Source of the DNA: Tenebrionibacter intestinalis
Lineage (GTDB): Bacteria > Pseudomonadota > Gammaproteobacteria > Enterobacterales > Enterobacteriaceae
DNA: 32,730 nt
Direction: 5' to 3'
Assembly (NCBI RefSeq): GCF_016632365.1
Contig: NZ_JAEPBH010000042.1
Coordinates: forward strand, 929 to 33,658
Both the position numbers and the translations under genes were made by a program. Shown here piece after piece: positions 1-12,316 of this stretch. The notes below the pieces were generated by a model. The model ran no database searches. It was not told where the DNA came from and saw nothing but the letters and a program-made list of their open reading frames with translations. Each line of letters begins with the position of its first letter. Position 1 is the first letter of the stretch.

Positions 1-1130
1 CGGTTTATCCCCGCTCGCGCGGGGAACACTTTCCCGGCAAACGTGTGGGTATACGCGCGCCCGGTTTATCCCCGCTCGCGCGGGGAACACCGTTTCGCGC
101 GCCATGTTATTGCTGAGCTGATCGGTTTATCCCCGCTCGCGCGGGGAACACCTATATCCCAAGGGGCGAGGCATTACTTTCGTCGGTTTATCCCCGCTCG
201 CGCGGGGAACACGTTTTTGAGAATATCCATTTCTTGCAGAACATCGGGTTATCCCCGCTCGCGCGGGGAACACCGTTTCGCGCGCCATGTTATTGCTGAG
301 CTGCGCGGTTTATCCCCGCTCGCGCGGGGAACACGGAGCATCGGCGCAACATCTTCGACGGTCACGCGGTTTATCCCCGCTCGCGCGGGGAACACCGTCC
401 GTCAGTCCCGCGCCAGCAAACAGATTCCGGTTTATCCCCGCTCGCGCGGGGAACACGCTACTATCGAGTTACAGAGCAAGCTAATCACGCGGTTTATCCC
501 CGCTCGCGCGGGGAACACATCATTCGCGAGGCGGTATTCTTTCCTGCCGCCGGTTTATCCCCGCTCGCGCGGGGAACACGCACGGCGTCGTTTCTCATTG
601 AGCGCCTCAGCCCGGTTTATCCCCGCTCGCGCGGGGAACACATCTCGCCAAAAAATTCGATAATGTAATTATGCGGTTTATCCCCGCTCGCGCGGGGAAC
701 ACTTAAGCGCCATTCTCAAGGTGCAGACCATACGCGGTTTATCCCCGCTCGCGCGGGGAACACGCGTTTCGCTCTGCTTCAAGGCTGCTTTTACCCGGTT
801 TATCCCCGCTCGCGCGGGGAACACCTGCTAAATTATCTGTAAGCATTAATTTATCCCGGTTTATCCCCGCTCGCGCGGGGAACACGGAGAAAGTCACCAT
901 CCCAGTCCTTGTTCAGCCGGTTTATCCCCGCTCGCGCGGGGAACACACTTCGATGGGGTCATCAAAAGTAACGGGCTGCGGTTTATCCCCGCTCGCGCGG
1001 GGAACACGCTGAGTTAACAGCACGACAACGCAGTCGAGTTCGGTTTATCCCCGCTCGCGCGGGGAACACCCAGTGTCCACAGATAACAATATTAATAATA
1101 ACGGTTTATCCCCGCTCGCGCGGGGAACAC
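1..1130 (-). CRISPR. Type I-E CRISPR array 1 (19 repeats, 18 spacers; left end cut by window)
   Basis: Nineteen copies of a 29-bp repeat start at 1, 62, 123, 184, 245, 306, 367, 428, 490, 551, 613, 674, 735, 796, 857, 918, 979, 1041 and 1102. The repeat begins CGGTTTATCCCC, has the palindromic core CCCCGC-TCGC-GCGGGG and ends AACAC on the + strand, which is the reverse complement of the usual type I-E repeat, so crRNA is read from the minus strand. Spacers are 32 nt except three of 33 nt (457-489, 580-612, 1008-1040). The repeats are nearly invariant; the copy at 245 has one change near its start (CGGGTTAT). The AT-rich leader lies to the right, so the youngest spacer is 1070-1101 and the array ages leftwards past the window edge. 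No cas gene is adjacent. Confidence 0.97.
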
Positions 1131-1288
1131 TCTAAAAACATCTTATTGAAATATTTACGCTTTTCCAGCCTTAACTTTTCCACCGAAAAAAACACACTTC
1201 CTTACAATGTAACCTACTGATTTTAAAAATATTAAAATTTAACGAACACAATAATTAGTTACCCACCAGGAAACTATTTTTAATATCA
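1131..1288 (-). promoter_or_regulatory. CRISPR array 1 leader
   Basis: This AT-rich stretch directly abuts the last repeat and is alignable with the leader of array 2 (25696-25863). Shared blocks include CATCTTATTGAAATATTTA next to the repeat, CTACTGATTTTA in the middle and TTTTAATATCA at the far end. It should hold the pre-crRNA promoter, read leftwards, and the signals that direct new spacers to this end. A match to the IHF consensus WATCAANNNNTTR lies at 1284-1296, about 155 bp from the first repeat. That is much farther than in the E. coli leader, so its role is uncertain. Confidence 0.85.
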
Positions 1289-1301
1289 ATCAATTAATAC
1301 G

Positions 1302-1688
1302 TCATTGCTGAAAACGAGCGCTTTCGTTATCCGCCTGCGCTTGCGGCTCAACAGCCATATTGCCACTGTGTTTACCCTCTTGCGTACCCTGCCAACCGTG
1401 ACGCTGCGCCTGGTTCAGGTGAGCGCGATCTTTGGCAACGTTCTTAGTCAGCCTGTCCGCCGTGCGCCGCAGAGCCGCTGCCCGCGCTTTGGCGCCGTCT
1501 TCACCGGCCGCCATTTCTTCCATCATTTGCTGATTGAATCGCCGGACCAGATCGACGTATTCGCACGCCTCGTACCGATCCTGGCCCAACACTTCCCGCG
1601 CCCGTCGCCCAGCCACCGGCACGCTTTCAAACATTTCATGCGCAGGCGATACAATCCCTGCCTGCCGCAGACGGACAGGGGCGCGCAT
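1302..1688 (-). pseudogene. Unrecognised 128-aa ORF, probably the frameshifted remnant of a longer gene
   Basis: The ORF encodes a charged, largely helical-looking protein (Ala, Arg and Glu rich in the middle, with a low-complexity Gln-rich C-terminus). I recognise no family. Its in-frame ATG at 1688 has no good ribosome binding site. A better start lies 16 bases upstream in another frame: an ATG at 1704-1702 preceded by AGGCGA and overlapping an upstream TGA as ATGA, which reads MNIDYLCAP. Joining that start to the 128-aa frame needs a single-base shift near 1680, so the gene is probably broken. It lies between the array 1 leader and a small lipoprotein gene. It may also be a spurious open frame in GC-rich DNA; an overlapping opposite-strand frame of similar length exists. 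Confidence 0.35.
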
Positions 1689-1704
1689 AAATAATCAATA
1701 TTCA

Positions 1705-1934
1705 TGGCTTCGCCTGTTTTTCGCTGCATAACGCGGCACTTTCAGGCTGTCTCAGCGCAGTCGCGATACCATACGAAATTAACGCCAATCCCGCAGGTAA
1801 AGCAAAACGCCGCCTTGCCCGGCAAAATACACCCGAAAAGCAGGCACATAATAGCCCATCCGGAAACAGCCTGAAGAAGCGATAAGGAAGAGTGGTACAA
1901 CACAGATAGACGGCCTTAACCTGCGGGCAAAGGA
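1705..1934. other. Intergenic stretch, no convincing gene
   Basis: Between the broken ORF and the lipoprotein terminator I see no gene with a start and ribosome binding site. The minus-strand frame that ends in the ATGA overlap at about 1702 stays open here and encodes a Cys- and Phe-rich peptide. It has no start, so it could be only the decayed tail of an upstream gene. Confidence 0.4.
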
Positions 1935-1957
1935 ATGCAGCGGCAAAGCCGCTGCAT
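1935..1957 (-). terminator. Hairpin terminator after the small lipoprotein gene
   Basis: A perfect 10-bp stem (ATGCAGCGGC / GCCGCTGCAT) with a 3-base loop lies 10 bp beyond the lipoprotein stop codon. On the minus strand it is followed by the T-rich run TCCTTT, as in an intrinsic terminator with a modest U-tract. Confidence 0.65.
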
Positions 1958-1967
1958 GCTATGGGAG

Positions 1968-2198
1968 TTAGTTTTTCAACTCACTCATCGATTTAACCCG
2001 GTCACGATTAATCTGTTCAGTCTGCCCGGTTTCAGTATTTTTATAGGATACCAGCCCCGTATCATCATCAATCTGCGGTTTACCGTCAGTAACGATAGAT
2101 TGACCATCCACAGTTCTCACCGTCTGGTTGGAAGTGCAGCCGTTCATAAACAATAACGCTGCAGCAAGGAACGAAGACAACATTAAATGGCTTTGCAT
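1968..2198 (-). CDS. Small YgdI/YgdR-family lipoprotein
   Basis: The 76-aa protein has an N-terminal hydrophobic signal segment ending in an imperfect lipobox (FMNGC, Cys21), so it is likely acylated and membrane anchored. The mature part carries the pattern typical of YgdI/YgdR-like (DUF903) lipoproteins: TVDGQSIVTDGKP, then DDDTGLVSYKN, then QINRDRVKSMSEL. The E. coli relatives are about 70-75 aa and have no established biochemical role. The ATG at 2198 is preceded by AAGGAA at good spacing. The gene stands alone with its own terminator to the left. The family call is strong, but which paralogue it represents cannot be decided, so no symbol is given. Confidence 0.88.
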   Translation of the reverse strand: MQSHLMLSSFLAAALLFMNGCTSNQTVRTVDGQSIVTDGKPQIDDDTGLVSYKNTETGQTEQINRDRVKSMSELKN

Positions 2199-2314
2199 AG
2201 CAATTTTTCCTTCATTTCAGTAACGACAGGGTGGAAAAAACTATAGACCACACTTTGCACGGCCTTCCGCTAATCGGTAGAAATACGGATTACTTCGCAC
2301 TACGCATTCGCTGT

Positions 2315-3256
2315 TTATTCATCGGGCTGCCATAAAAGTTGCGCATTCTTCCAGTTAATAGATGCTTTCCACGCCGGAGAAAGTTCATGAGAATCATCCA
2401 GCATTTGCGTGAAAGTTTGTATAACGGGCCGCGGCGCATAGGGAAAATCGCTACCGTATAAAATACGATCCGACCGGGCAAACGCCAGCAGCGTACGCAG
2501 CGTAGTTGAGCTGGACGATAACGCCGTGTCAAACCAGAAACGCTGGCAATCCTCAATAAAGCTATCTGCATCGGGAACGTCGGCATAATCCATATTCGCC
2601 AGCAACTGCGCAAAGCGATGCGCGGCATAGGGCAGATATCCGCCGCCGTGGGAGAGAATTATTTTAAGGCTGGGATAGCGGCGCACCACGCCGTTCGCCA
2701 CAAGCTGCACGGCGGCGCGCGTGGTATCAAACGGGTAATCTATAATCGGCCCCTTGATAGCCTCCAGCATGGCGACATCAGGGCAAGTAGGGTGGATAAA
2801 ACACACCAGTTCACGCTGGCTTAACGCCTGCCACAGCGGCTCAAAGCGCGCATCTCCCGGGTAGAGGTTATCGTAGTTCGAAAAGAACACAACGCCTTCT
2901 GGCTGGCATACGGAACAAACTCTGTCTATCTCACGCAATGCCGCGTCGATATCCGGCAGCGGCAGCGTGATAAATTGCCCAAACCGCGTCGGTAAGTCGC
3001 TGACAAGCCGCGCCGTATAGTCATTAACCCTCTGCGCAATGTCTCCCCGCTTCGCCTGCGGCCAACCATGAATGCCGGGCGCCGTTAGCGACAGTATGCC
3101 CTTTGCAATACCGCGCTCATCCATAAACGCCAGCGCCTGCTCCGGCGACCACGGCGGACAGTGCCAACCCGACGGATCGCCGCCGTAAGCGGCCAGAGAA
3201 TCCGCCCAGAAAGGAGGAACAACATGTTGATGTACATCAATTCGTTTCATATCCAT
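2315..3256 (-). CDS. Amidohydrolase family 2 protein (ACMSD-like TIM-barrel hydrolase/decarboxylase)
   Basis: The 313-aa protein belongs to the metal-dependent amidohydrolase-2 group, whose members include aminocarboxymuconate-semialdehyde decarboxylase and 6-methylsalicylate-type decarboxylases. Visible metal-site residues are the N-terminal HxH (His9, His11 in RIDVHQH), His155 (CFIHPT), His203 (ILSHGGGYLPY) and Asp270 (LYGSDFPY), which together form the full set for this family. The ATG at 3256 has GAGAG nine bases upstream; an in-frame GTG lies one codon earlier and another ATG two codons later. It is the last gene of a three-gene leftward operon, 21 bp after the alpha/beta hydrolase. By context it probably decarboxylates or hydrolyses an aromatic- or lactone-derived intermediate. 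The substrate cannot be read from sequence. Confidence 0.88.
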   Translation of the reverse strand: MDMKRIDVHQHVVPPFWADSLAAYGGDPSGWHCPPWSPEQALAFMDERGIAKGILSLTAPGIHGWPQAKRGDIAQRVNDYTARLVSDLPTRFGQFITLPLPDIDAALREIDRVCSVCQPEGVVFFSNYDNLYPGDARFEPLWQALSQRELVCFIHPTCPDVAMLEAIKGPIIDYPFDTTRAAVQLVANGVVRRYPSLKIILSHGGGYLPYAAHRFAQLLANMDYADVPDADSFIEDCQRFWFDTALSSSSTTLRTLLAFARSDRILYGSDFPYAPRPVIQTFTQMLDDSHELSPAWKASINWKNAQLLWQPDE

Positions 3257-3277
3257 CACGTGTTTCTCTCTGTTGCT

Positions 3278-4066
3278 TTAATTCAGCGTATTGCGCAAAA
3301 ACTCATACAATACCTTGTTATATTCTTCCGGCGTTTCGTAATAAGGGGAGTGTCCTGCGTTTTCAAAGGTATATATTTCAGCGCCCGGTATCAGCGTCGC
3401 AACGTGTTTATGGCTATCGGGCGTTAAAAAATCATCGTGCGAGCCACCGCCGATTAACGTCGGCACACGGTAACTGGCAAAGTCGCGCGGATAGAGTTTT
3501 ACCTCTTCATCCTGCATAGTGCAGGCATCAAATGGCCCGTTCAGCCGCTTGATTTGTGAATATAAAAAGAACAGTTCGGGGTTTAATTCCAGGAAAGCCC
3601 GGTTCCAGCCCGTTCCCCCATTCCTGCCCGTCCCGCCAAATTTGCCCTGATTAAACGTATCACCCGCCGTTTTCAGCACCTGCCAGTTCTCAGGTGAATA
3701 CGCAGGCGTGGGAGAGCCGGTTATAAACAGGCTGGCGACTCTTTCCGGCGCGCGCGCAGCAAGCGGAAGACCAGCCCATGCGCCCAGCGACTGGCACACC
3801 AGCGCCGCGCGATCGATGCCTTCGGCATCCATAACGGCACGGAGATCGTCAGGAAAATAGCGGGTATGGACACAGGCCGGATCGCAGCGGGAATTTTTAA
3901 AGCCGCGTAAATCAACGGTGATGACTTTATAATATTGGGAGAAAAAGGGAACCTGTTGAAACCAACACAGCGTATTACCCCCGCCGCCATGCAGGAAAAT
4001 AACGGGAAACCCCTCCCCGGTGACTTCGTAATAAAGCGTGGCATCAGATTTATTCACAACAGACAT
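3278..4066 (-). CDS. Alpha/beta-fold hydrolase
   Basis: The 262-aa protein has the marks of a soluble alpha/beta hydrolase. These are an oxyanion-hole HGGGG at 26-30, a nucleophile elbow CQSLG with Ser93 (Cys replaces the usual first Gly), a likely acid at Asp211/Asp212 (GSHDDFLTP) and the catalytic His239 (NAGHSPYYE). Length and layout fit small esterases, lactonases and C-C bond hydrolases. The ATG has a clear AGGAG eight bases upstream. It sits between a transporter gene (30 bp gap) and an amidohydrolase gene (21 bp gap), so the three are almost surely co-transcribed. A Gly/Asn-rich cap segment (GKFGGTGRNGGTGWN) around 141-155 is unusual and may shape the substrate pocket. The pathway is unknown. 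Confidence 0.88.
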   Translation of the reverse strand: MSVVNKSDATLYYEVTGEGFPVIFLHGGGGNTLCWFQQVPFFSQYYKVITVDLRGFKNSRCDPACVHTRYFPDDLRAVMDAEGIDRAALVCQSLGAWAGLPLAARAPERVASLFITGSPTPAYSPENWQVLKTAGDTFNQGKFGGTGRNGGTGWNRAFLELNPELFFLYSQIKRLNGPFDACTMQDEEVKLYPRDFASYRVPTLIGGGSHDDFLTPDSHKHVATLIPGAEIYTFENAGHSPYYETPEEYNKVLYEFLRNTLN

Positions 4067-4096
4067 AACGATCTCCTGAAATAATAAAGAACAAAC

Positions 4097-5398
4097 TCAA
4101 CGTTCAGAGCCAGTCTGCCAGGCGATGCGATATTTACCCTGCCTTTTGCACAGCGTAAATAGCGCAGCGATCGCCAGTAAATTACAGACCAGTAAATACC
4201 ATGCAGGGACAAAGTTATTTCCACTTCGAATAAGCAGCGCAGTCACAATAAATTGCGCAGTGCCGCCAAAAAGCGTATTGGCTAACGCATAAGACAGCGC
4301 AAACCCCGTTACGCGTAACGAGGGCGGAAAAAGCGACATAATTAACATAAGCGTCGCTACAACCCCCAGGCCTAACAGCCCCGCCATTATCGCTGAGGCC
4401 AGGACAATAACGCCGATATCGCCGCTATAGACAATGGCGCCAAAAGCAGGCAAACAGCACAACGCCGTTACGGCAAACGCGCCCAGCGCAATCTTTTTTA
4501 ATTCCCCGAACCGGTCAACCACCCATCCGCCAAAGTAAGCGCACAGCGTAAACACGACCGAGGAGGCTAAGGCCGACATAAAGCTCAGATAAGCAGGCAA
4601 GGCGAGCATGCGCGTGAGGTAACCTGGCATATAAAAAACCATCACATACATAGTGACCGACTGACCGATAGTCAGAAACGCCGCAACGGTAAGCGGCAGC
4701 AGGAATGTCCGCGATTGCAGCGCCGGGCCGCTGCGCCCCCGGCTGCCGTTTTCCAGCGTTTCAGGCAGATGACGCCTCAGGTAATAGCCCAGCGGAGCAA
4801 TAAGCGCGCCGATGGCAAAGGGAATACGCCATCCCCACTGCGCCAGCGCCTCCGTTTCCAGCAGGCCGCTGATACTAAAACCACACAGCGCGCCCGCTAT
4901 CGCGGCTATGCCCTGGCTTACCATTTGCAGGCTAACTCGCCTTCCCCGCCTGGAAAGCGGCGCGCTTTCAAACAACCATGTCGTGGTTGCGCCCACTTCT
5001 CCGCCGGCGGCAAAGCCCTGTAACAGGCGGGCGCATACAATACATACCGGCGCAAACCATCCAATCTGACTCCAGGGCGGACACAGCGCAATAACGGCGG
5101 TCCCCAGCGCGGCCAGCAGGATGCTTAACGCCATCGCGGCCCGGCGCCCCGCCCTGTCTGCGTAACGGCCCAGCATAATGGCACCTACCGGGCGAGCAAA
5201 AAAGCCCACGCCAAACGCGCCAACGGCAAACAGGAAGTCAGACATGGCGCTATTGGCGGGGAAAAAGGCTTTACCAATCCATACGGCGAAAAAGCTGTAT
5301 ACGGTAAAATCAAAAATTTCGAGGCCGTTTCCCAACACAACGGCAAAGATCATTTTTCTGTCTGAAGCAGCACCACAGCGTTCCTGATGATTTTTCAT
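4097..5398 (-). CDS. MFS transporter of the metabolite:H+ symporter (MHS) group
   Basis: The 433-aa inner-membrane protein has about twelve hydrophobic segments. It carries the major-facilitator loop motif GRYADRAGRR at 77-86, and the early segment GNGLEIFDFTVYSFFAVWIG typical of the MHS branch, to which citrate, tricarballylate, proline/betaine and shikimate carriers belong. It is the first gene of the leftward operon, so it probably imports the compound processed by the two downstream hydrolases, most likely an organic acid. The start at 5398 has only a weak AGGG about 11 bases upstream. The gene is transcribed away from the LysR gene across a 111-bp gap. Confidence 0.88.
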   Translation of the reverse strand: MKNHQERCGAASDRKMIFAVVLGNGLEIFDFTVYSFFAVWIGKAFFPANSAMSDFLFAVGAFGVGFFARPVGAIMLGRYADRAGRRAAMALSILLAALGTAVIALCPPWSQIGWFAPVCIVCARLLQGFAAGGEVGATTTWLFESAPLSRRGRRVSLQMVSQGIAAIAGALCGFSISGLLETEALAQWGWRIPFAIGALIAPLGYYLRRHLPETLENGSRGRSGPALQSRTFLLPLTVAAFLTIGQSVTMYVMVFYMPGYLTRMLALPAYLSFMSALASSVVFTLCAYFGGWVVDRFGELKKIALGAFAVTALCCLPAFGAIVYSGDIGVIVLASAIMAGLLGLGVVATLMLIMSLFPPSLRVTGFALSYALANTLFGGTAQFIVTALLIRSGNNFVPAWYLLVCNLLAIAALFTLCKRQGKYRIAWQTGSER

Positions 5399-5476
5399 TA
5401 CCGTTGCGCCCTGTTATGAACGAACCCCCAGCATCAATAAAGCAGAAACAAATAACCAGCCGTATTTTTTTTGATA

Positions 5477-5493
5477 TATGATTCTTATTTATA
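5477..5493. promoter_or_regulatory. Candidate LysR T-N11-A binding site
   Basis: In the AT-rich gap between the divergent transporter and LysR genes there is a TAT-N11-ATA dyad, the minimal LysR-type box. It lies 17 bp before the LysR start, where it could mediate autorepression and divergent activation. AT-rich DNA gives such matches by chance, so support is moderate. Confidence 0.35.
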
Positions 5494-5509
5494 CCTTTAT
5501 CTTATCCCT

Positions 5510-6454
5510 ATGAAACTTCATCAGTTAGCCGCGCTCAGGGCGGTACATGAAACAGGCAGCCTGCTTGCTGCGGCAGGGAAAATGAACCTGAGTCAGCCGG
5601 CAATTAGCCGCGCCATTATTGATCTGGAAGAAGAGCTGGGCGTTCTGTTGCTGGAGCGCACGGCGCGGGGAGCGGTGCTCACCCCTTTTGGGCACACCGT
5701 ATTGAAAAGAGCGCAAAAAATCAGTCAGGAAATAGACGGAATCAGGAACGATGCGCAACTGCAGCGCAATGCTCTGTGCCAGCATCTGGTGCTTGCCATT
5801 ACGCCCCCGGCCGCCACACGCAGGCTGGCGGAAGCGTTGGCGCAGTTAACAAGCGTCTGGCCCGGGATTGCGCTGGATATCCGTGAACTGCGGTCTGCGC
5901 AAATTGTGGAGGGCTTACGGCAGGGGCATATCGATATGGGCATTTTCCCCTGGTATAGCCCGCACGCGGGTTCGCGACAATTTAATACACTACCGCTGTA
6001 CGCGCTGAAGGTCGCTCTCGCCGCCCGAATGGCCTACTCATGCCCGCCCCGGCCAAACATCAAACAGCTACACGGTATGCCCTGGCTGGTTCTCGATCCT
6101 CTTCCTAACGCCTGGAGCTTTATTTCCTGCTTTTTTCATCAGTATGGACTCTGCGCGCCGGAGAAGATTGTGAATTGCATTTCTCTGGAAATGTACATTG
6201 GCATGGCGGAACGGCTGGACGCGGTGTCTGTCTGGACAGAAGCGGGGTTCGCTATTCTGGAAAAGCAGATACAAAAAGGAACGATGAAAAAGCTGGCGTT
6301 CGCAGGGGAGATCCCCAACGCCACGGTCTGCGTCTGTTGGCCCAAAACGCGGCCGCTGTCGCCAGCGATGAAATATTTTCTTAAGCTACTTCAGGAGCGC
6401 CCGCCTGAAACGTCCGACGCCACCGAGCTTGCTTTTCTCTCGCATTTTAACTGA
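5510..6454 (+). CDS. LysR-family transcriptional regulator
   Basis: The 314-aa protein begins with a winged helix-turn-helix at about residues 1-60 (MKLHQLAALRAVHETGSL, then LSQPAISRAI and ELGVLLLERT), followed by the LysR effector-binding domain to about residue 290. The start is taken at the ATG at 5510, which gives the canonical N-terminus; a longer frame opening at a TTG adds an AT-rich, non-homologous leader peptide. No strong ribosome binding site precedes it. It is divergent from the transporter/hydrolase operon, the classic arrangement for a LysR activator of a catabolic pathway, so it most likely senses the imported compound or an intermediate. It converges with carB, the stop codons being 49 bp apart. 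Confidence 0.92.
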   Translation: MKLHQLAALRAVHETGSLLAAAGKMNLSQPAISRAIIDLEEELGVLLLERTARGAVLTPFGHTVLKRAQKISQEIDGIRNDAQLQRNALCQHLVLAITPPAATRRLAEALAQLTSVWPGIALDIRELRSAQIVEGLRQGHIDMGIFPWYSPHAGSRQFNTLPLYALKVALAARMAYSCPPRPNIKQLHGMPWLVLDPLPNAWSFISCFFHQYGLCAPEKIVNCISLEMYIGMAERLDAVSVWTEAGFAILEKQIQKGTMKKLAFAGEIPNATVCVCWPKTRPLSPAMKYFLKLLQERPPETSDATELAFLSHFN

Positions 6455-6503
6455 GCAACCTGACGGCCCCGCCAGAAGGAGGACCGCCAGCGTTACACAC
6501 GTT

Positions 6504-9728
<3,225 letters not shown>

Positions 9729-9746
9729 GGCTTTTTTCGCTCCTGA

Positions 9747-10895
9747 TTATTTCGCGCAATGACGATATTGCGCGATTAATTCAATAAAGTGATCGAACAG
9801 CGGGGCGGCGTCGTGCGGACCCGGACTGGCTTCCGGGTGCCCCTGGAAGCTGAACGCCGCTTTATCAGTACGGTGAATGCCCTGGAGCGTGCCGTCAAAC
9901 AGTGATTTATGCGTGATGCGCAGGTTCTCAGGCAGCGTTGCTTCATCAACGGCAAAGCCGTGGTTCTGAGCGGTAATCATCACGCTGTTGCGATCGATAT
10001 CCTTCACCGGATGGTTGCCCCCGTGGTGGCCGAACTTCATCTTCACGGTATTTGCGCCGCTCGCCAGCGCCAGCAGTTGGTGGCCAAGGCAGATGCCAAA
10101 AACCGGGATATCGGTTTCCAGGAAGTGTTTGATTGCCGTAATGGCGTAGTCGCACGGCTGCGGATCGCCTGGACCATTGGAGAGGAAGATACCGTCCGGA
10201 TTCATCTTCAGCACCTCTTGCGCCGGTGTTTGCGCAGGCACCACTGTCAGACGACAGCCGCGATCCACCAACATGCGCAGGATATTGCGCTTCACGCCGT
10301 AGTCATAAGCCACCACGTGGTAAGGCAGTTCGTTTTCTTTCTTCGCTTGCGGCAAACCGCCCTGAAGCGTCCAGCTTCCCTGGCGCCAGCTATAGGTTTC
10401 CTTCGTCGTCACCTCTTTGGCAAGATCCATTCCCTTCAGGCCCGGGAAAGCCTTCGCCTTCTCGTGCGCCAGCGCCGCATCCAGATTATCACCCGCAATA
10501 ATGCAGCCGTTCTGTGCGCCTTTCTCACGCAGCAGACGGGTCAGTTTGCGGGTATCGATATCGGCAATCGCTACAATGTTGTGACGCTTAAGGTAGTCAG
10601 ACAGCCCTTCCTGGCAGCGATAGTTGCTGGCGATAAGCGGCAAATCGCGAATGATAAGGCCCTGCGCATGTACCTGAGAAGACTCTTCATCGGCCGGGTT
10701 AGTACCGACATTACCAATATGGGGATAAGTAAGCGTGACAATCTGGCGGGAATAGGAAGGATCGGTGAGGATTTCTTGATAACCGGTCATAGAAGTATTG
10801 AAAACGACCTCTCCCACGGCCGATCCCGATGTCCCAATGGCCCGACCGTGGAATTGGGTTCCGTCTTCCAGAACCAACAGCGCTGACTTGATCAA
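9747..10895 (-). CDS. carA: Carbamoyl-phosphate synthase small (glutaminase) subunit
   Basis: The 382-aa protein equals E. coli CarA in length. The N-terminal half is the CarA-specific domain; the C-terminal half is a class I glutamine amidotransferase with the nucleophile Cys in [10 protein letters not shown] and the catalytic His and Glu in [11 protein letters not shown]. It releases ammonia from glutamine and channels it to CarB. The start is a TTG at 10895, preceded by CTGGAGG; the same rare TTG start is used in E. coli carA, which supports the choice over internal ATGs. It heads the carAB operon, under the tandem promoters and repressor sites annotated upstream. Confidence 0.98.
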   Translation of the reverse strand: MIKSALLVLEDGTQFHGRAIGTSGSAVGEVVFNTSMTGYQEILTDPSYSRQIVTLTYPHIGNVGTNPADEESSQVHAQGLIIRDLPLIASNYRCQEGLSDYLKRHNIVAIADIDTRKLTRLLREKGAQNGCIIAGDNLDAALAHEKAKAFPGLKGMDLAKEVTTKETYSWRQGSWTLQGGLPQAKKENELPYHVVAYDYGVKRNILRMLVDRGCRLTVVPAQTPAQEVLKMNPDGIFLSNGPGDPQPCDYAITAIKHFLETDIPVFGICLGHQLLALASGANTVKMKFGHHGGNHPVKDIDRNSVMITAQNHGFAVDEATLPENLRITHKSLFDGTLQGIHRTDKAAFSFQGHPEASPGPHDAAPLFDHFIELIAQYRHCAK

Positions 10896-10908
10896 AACGT
10901 CCTCCAGG

Positions 10909-10942
10909 GAATAAACAATCAGTTTATTTGCATATTAATTCA
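10909..10942 (-). promoter_or_regulatory. Pair of ARG boxes at carA P2
   Basis: Two adjacent AT-rich 18-bp imperfect palindromes, approximately 10925-10942 and 10909-10924, match the ArgR box pattern (for example TGAATTAATATGCAAATA on the minus strand). They overlap the -10 region of P2, as in E. coli, where ArgR with arginine represses P2. Confidence 0.75.
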
Positions 10943-10961
10943 ACCATTACGGTGGAATCAA
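10932..10961 (-). promoter_or_regulatory. carA promoter P2
   Basis: On the minus strand the -35 element is TTGATT (10956-10961) and the -10 is TAATAT (10932-10937), with 18-bp spacing. Position and overlap with the ARG boxes match the arginine-regulated E. coli carAB P2. Confidence 0.75.
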
Positions 10962-11002
10962 CGCATAAACGCCAGACAGGTGAATTTTTGGCAAACGGCG
11001 GC

Positions 11003-11031
11003 ATTCTAGAGAGTAGCCGGGAAGAAGTCCA
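11003..11031 (-). promoter_or_regulatory. carA promoter P1
   Basis: On the minus strand TGGACT (11026-11031) and TAGAAT (11003-11008) are 17 bp apart and lie about 70 bp upstream of P2. This fits the pyrimidine- and purine-controlled E. coli carAB P1. Confidence 0.7.
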
Positions 11032-11116
11032 GCTTCAGGGGAGGATTTTTATGCGTTTTTAAGCCACTGATGTGGTTTTATGGCACTGAGCGCTAAAAAG
11101 CAAACAAAACCGCACC

Positions 11117-11132
11117 CGAAAAACGCTTGCGC
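11117..11132 (-). promoter_or_regulatory. PurR box upstream of carA P1
   Basis: The minus strand reads GCGCAAGCGTTTTTCG, close to the PurR consensus ACGCAAACGTTTNCNT. Its centre is about 128 bp upstream of the start predicted for P1, which agrees with the remote PurR site I recall for E. coli carAB. Repression by PurR is inferred from this match. Confidence 0.6.
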
Positions 11133-11285
11133 AGGTATAAAAAGTAAAAAATTAGTATAACACAATACAGAAAGCAGACCAAACGGTCAAAAAAAGAAAA
11201 AGCACGCGGTTAAAACAACTAAAATGCCACATTACAGCCATCAAGTAGCTATTCTACGGGCTATCTCCATAAAATAACGCAAAAC

Positions 11286-11314
11286 TTAAAGGGCGACCAA
11301 TAATCGCCCTTTAA
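11286..11314 (-). terminator. dapB intrinsic terminator
   Basis: An 11-bp perfect stem (TTAAAGGGCGA / TCGCCCTTTAA) with a 7-base loop lies about 50 bp past the dapB stop. On the minus strand it continues into AGTTTTG. The stem itself is AT-flanked, so it could work in both directions. Confidence 0.75.
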
Positions 11315-11362
11315 ATCAATAGATTAATCTAAAAACCACTCCAGCCCGCCGGAGAAAAAGAT

Positions 11363-12199
<837 letters not shown>

Positions 12200-12316
12200 T
12201 TAACAGGATGTGACACATCGTGAGATTACCAGCCTCTGGCGTTGCTGACATCTGAAAACGCCAATCATTAGAATTTAACGTTATACGGCCGGCAAAATCA
12301 CTAAAAGATATCGTCG

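Noticed and set aside
43-663. Long open frames across the CRISPR arrays (also many in 21115-25417) with repeated PRSRGEH, LSPLARGT and FIPARAGNT peptides
   Set aside because: These are translations of the CRISPR repeat in three frames; the 61-bp pitch rotates the frames. They are not proteins.
11154-11182. TTGGTC and TATACT, 17 bp apart on the minus strand, a third promoter-like pair about 260 bp before carA
   Set aside because: It is farther upstream than the known carAB promoters and lies in an AT-rich stretch where chance matches are common; P1 and P2 explain the region.
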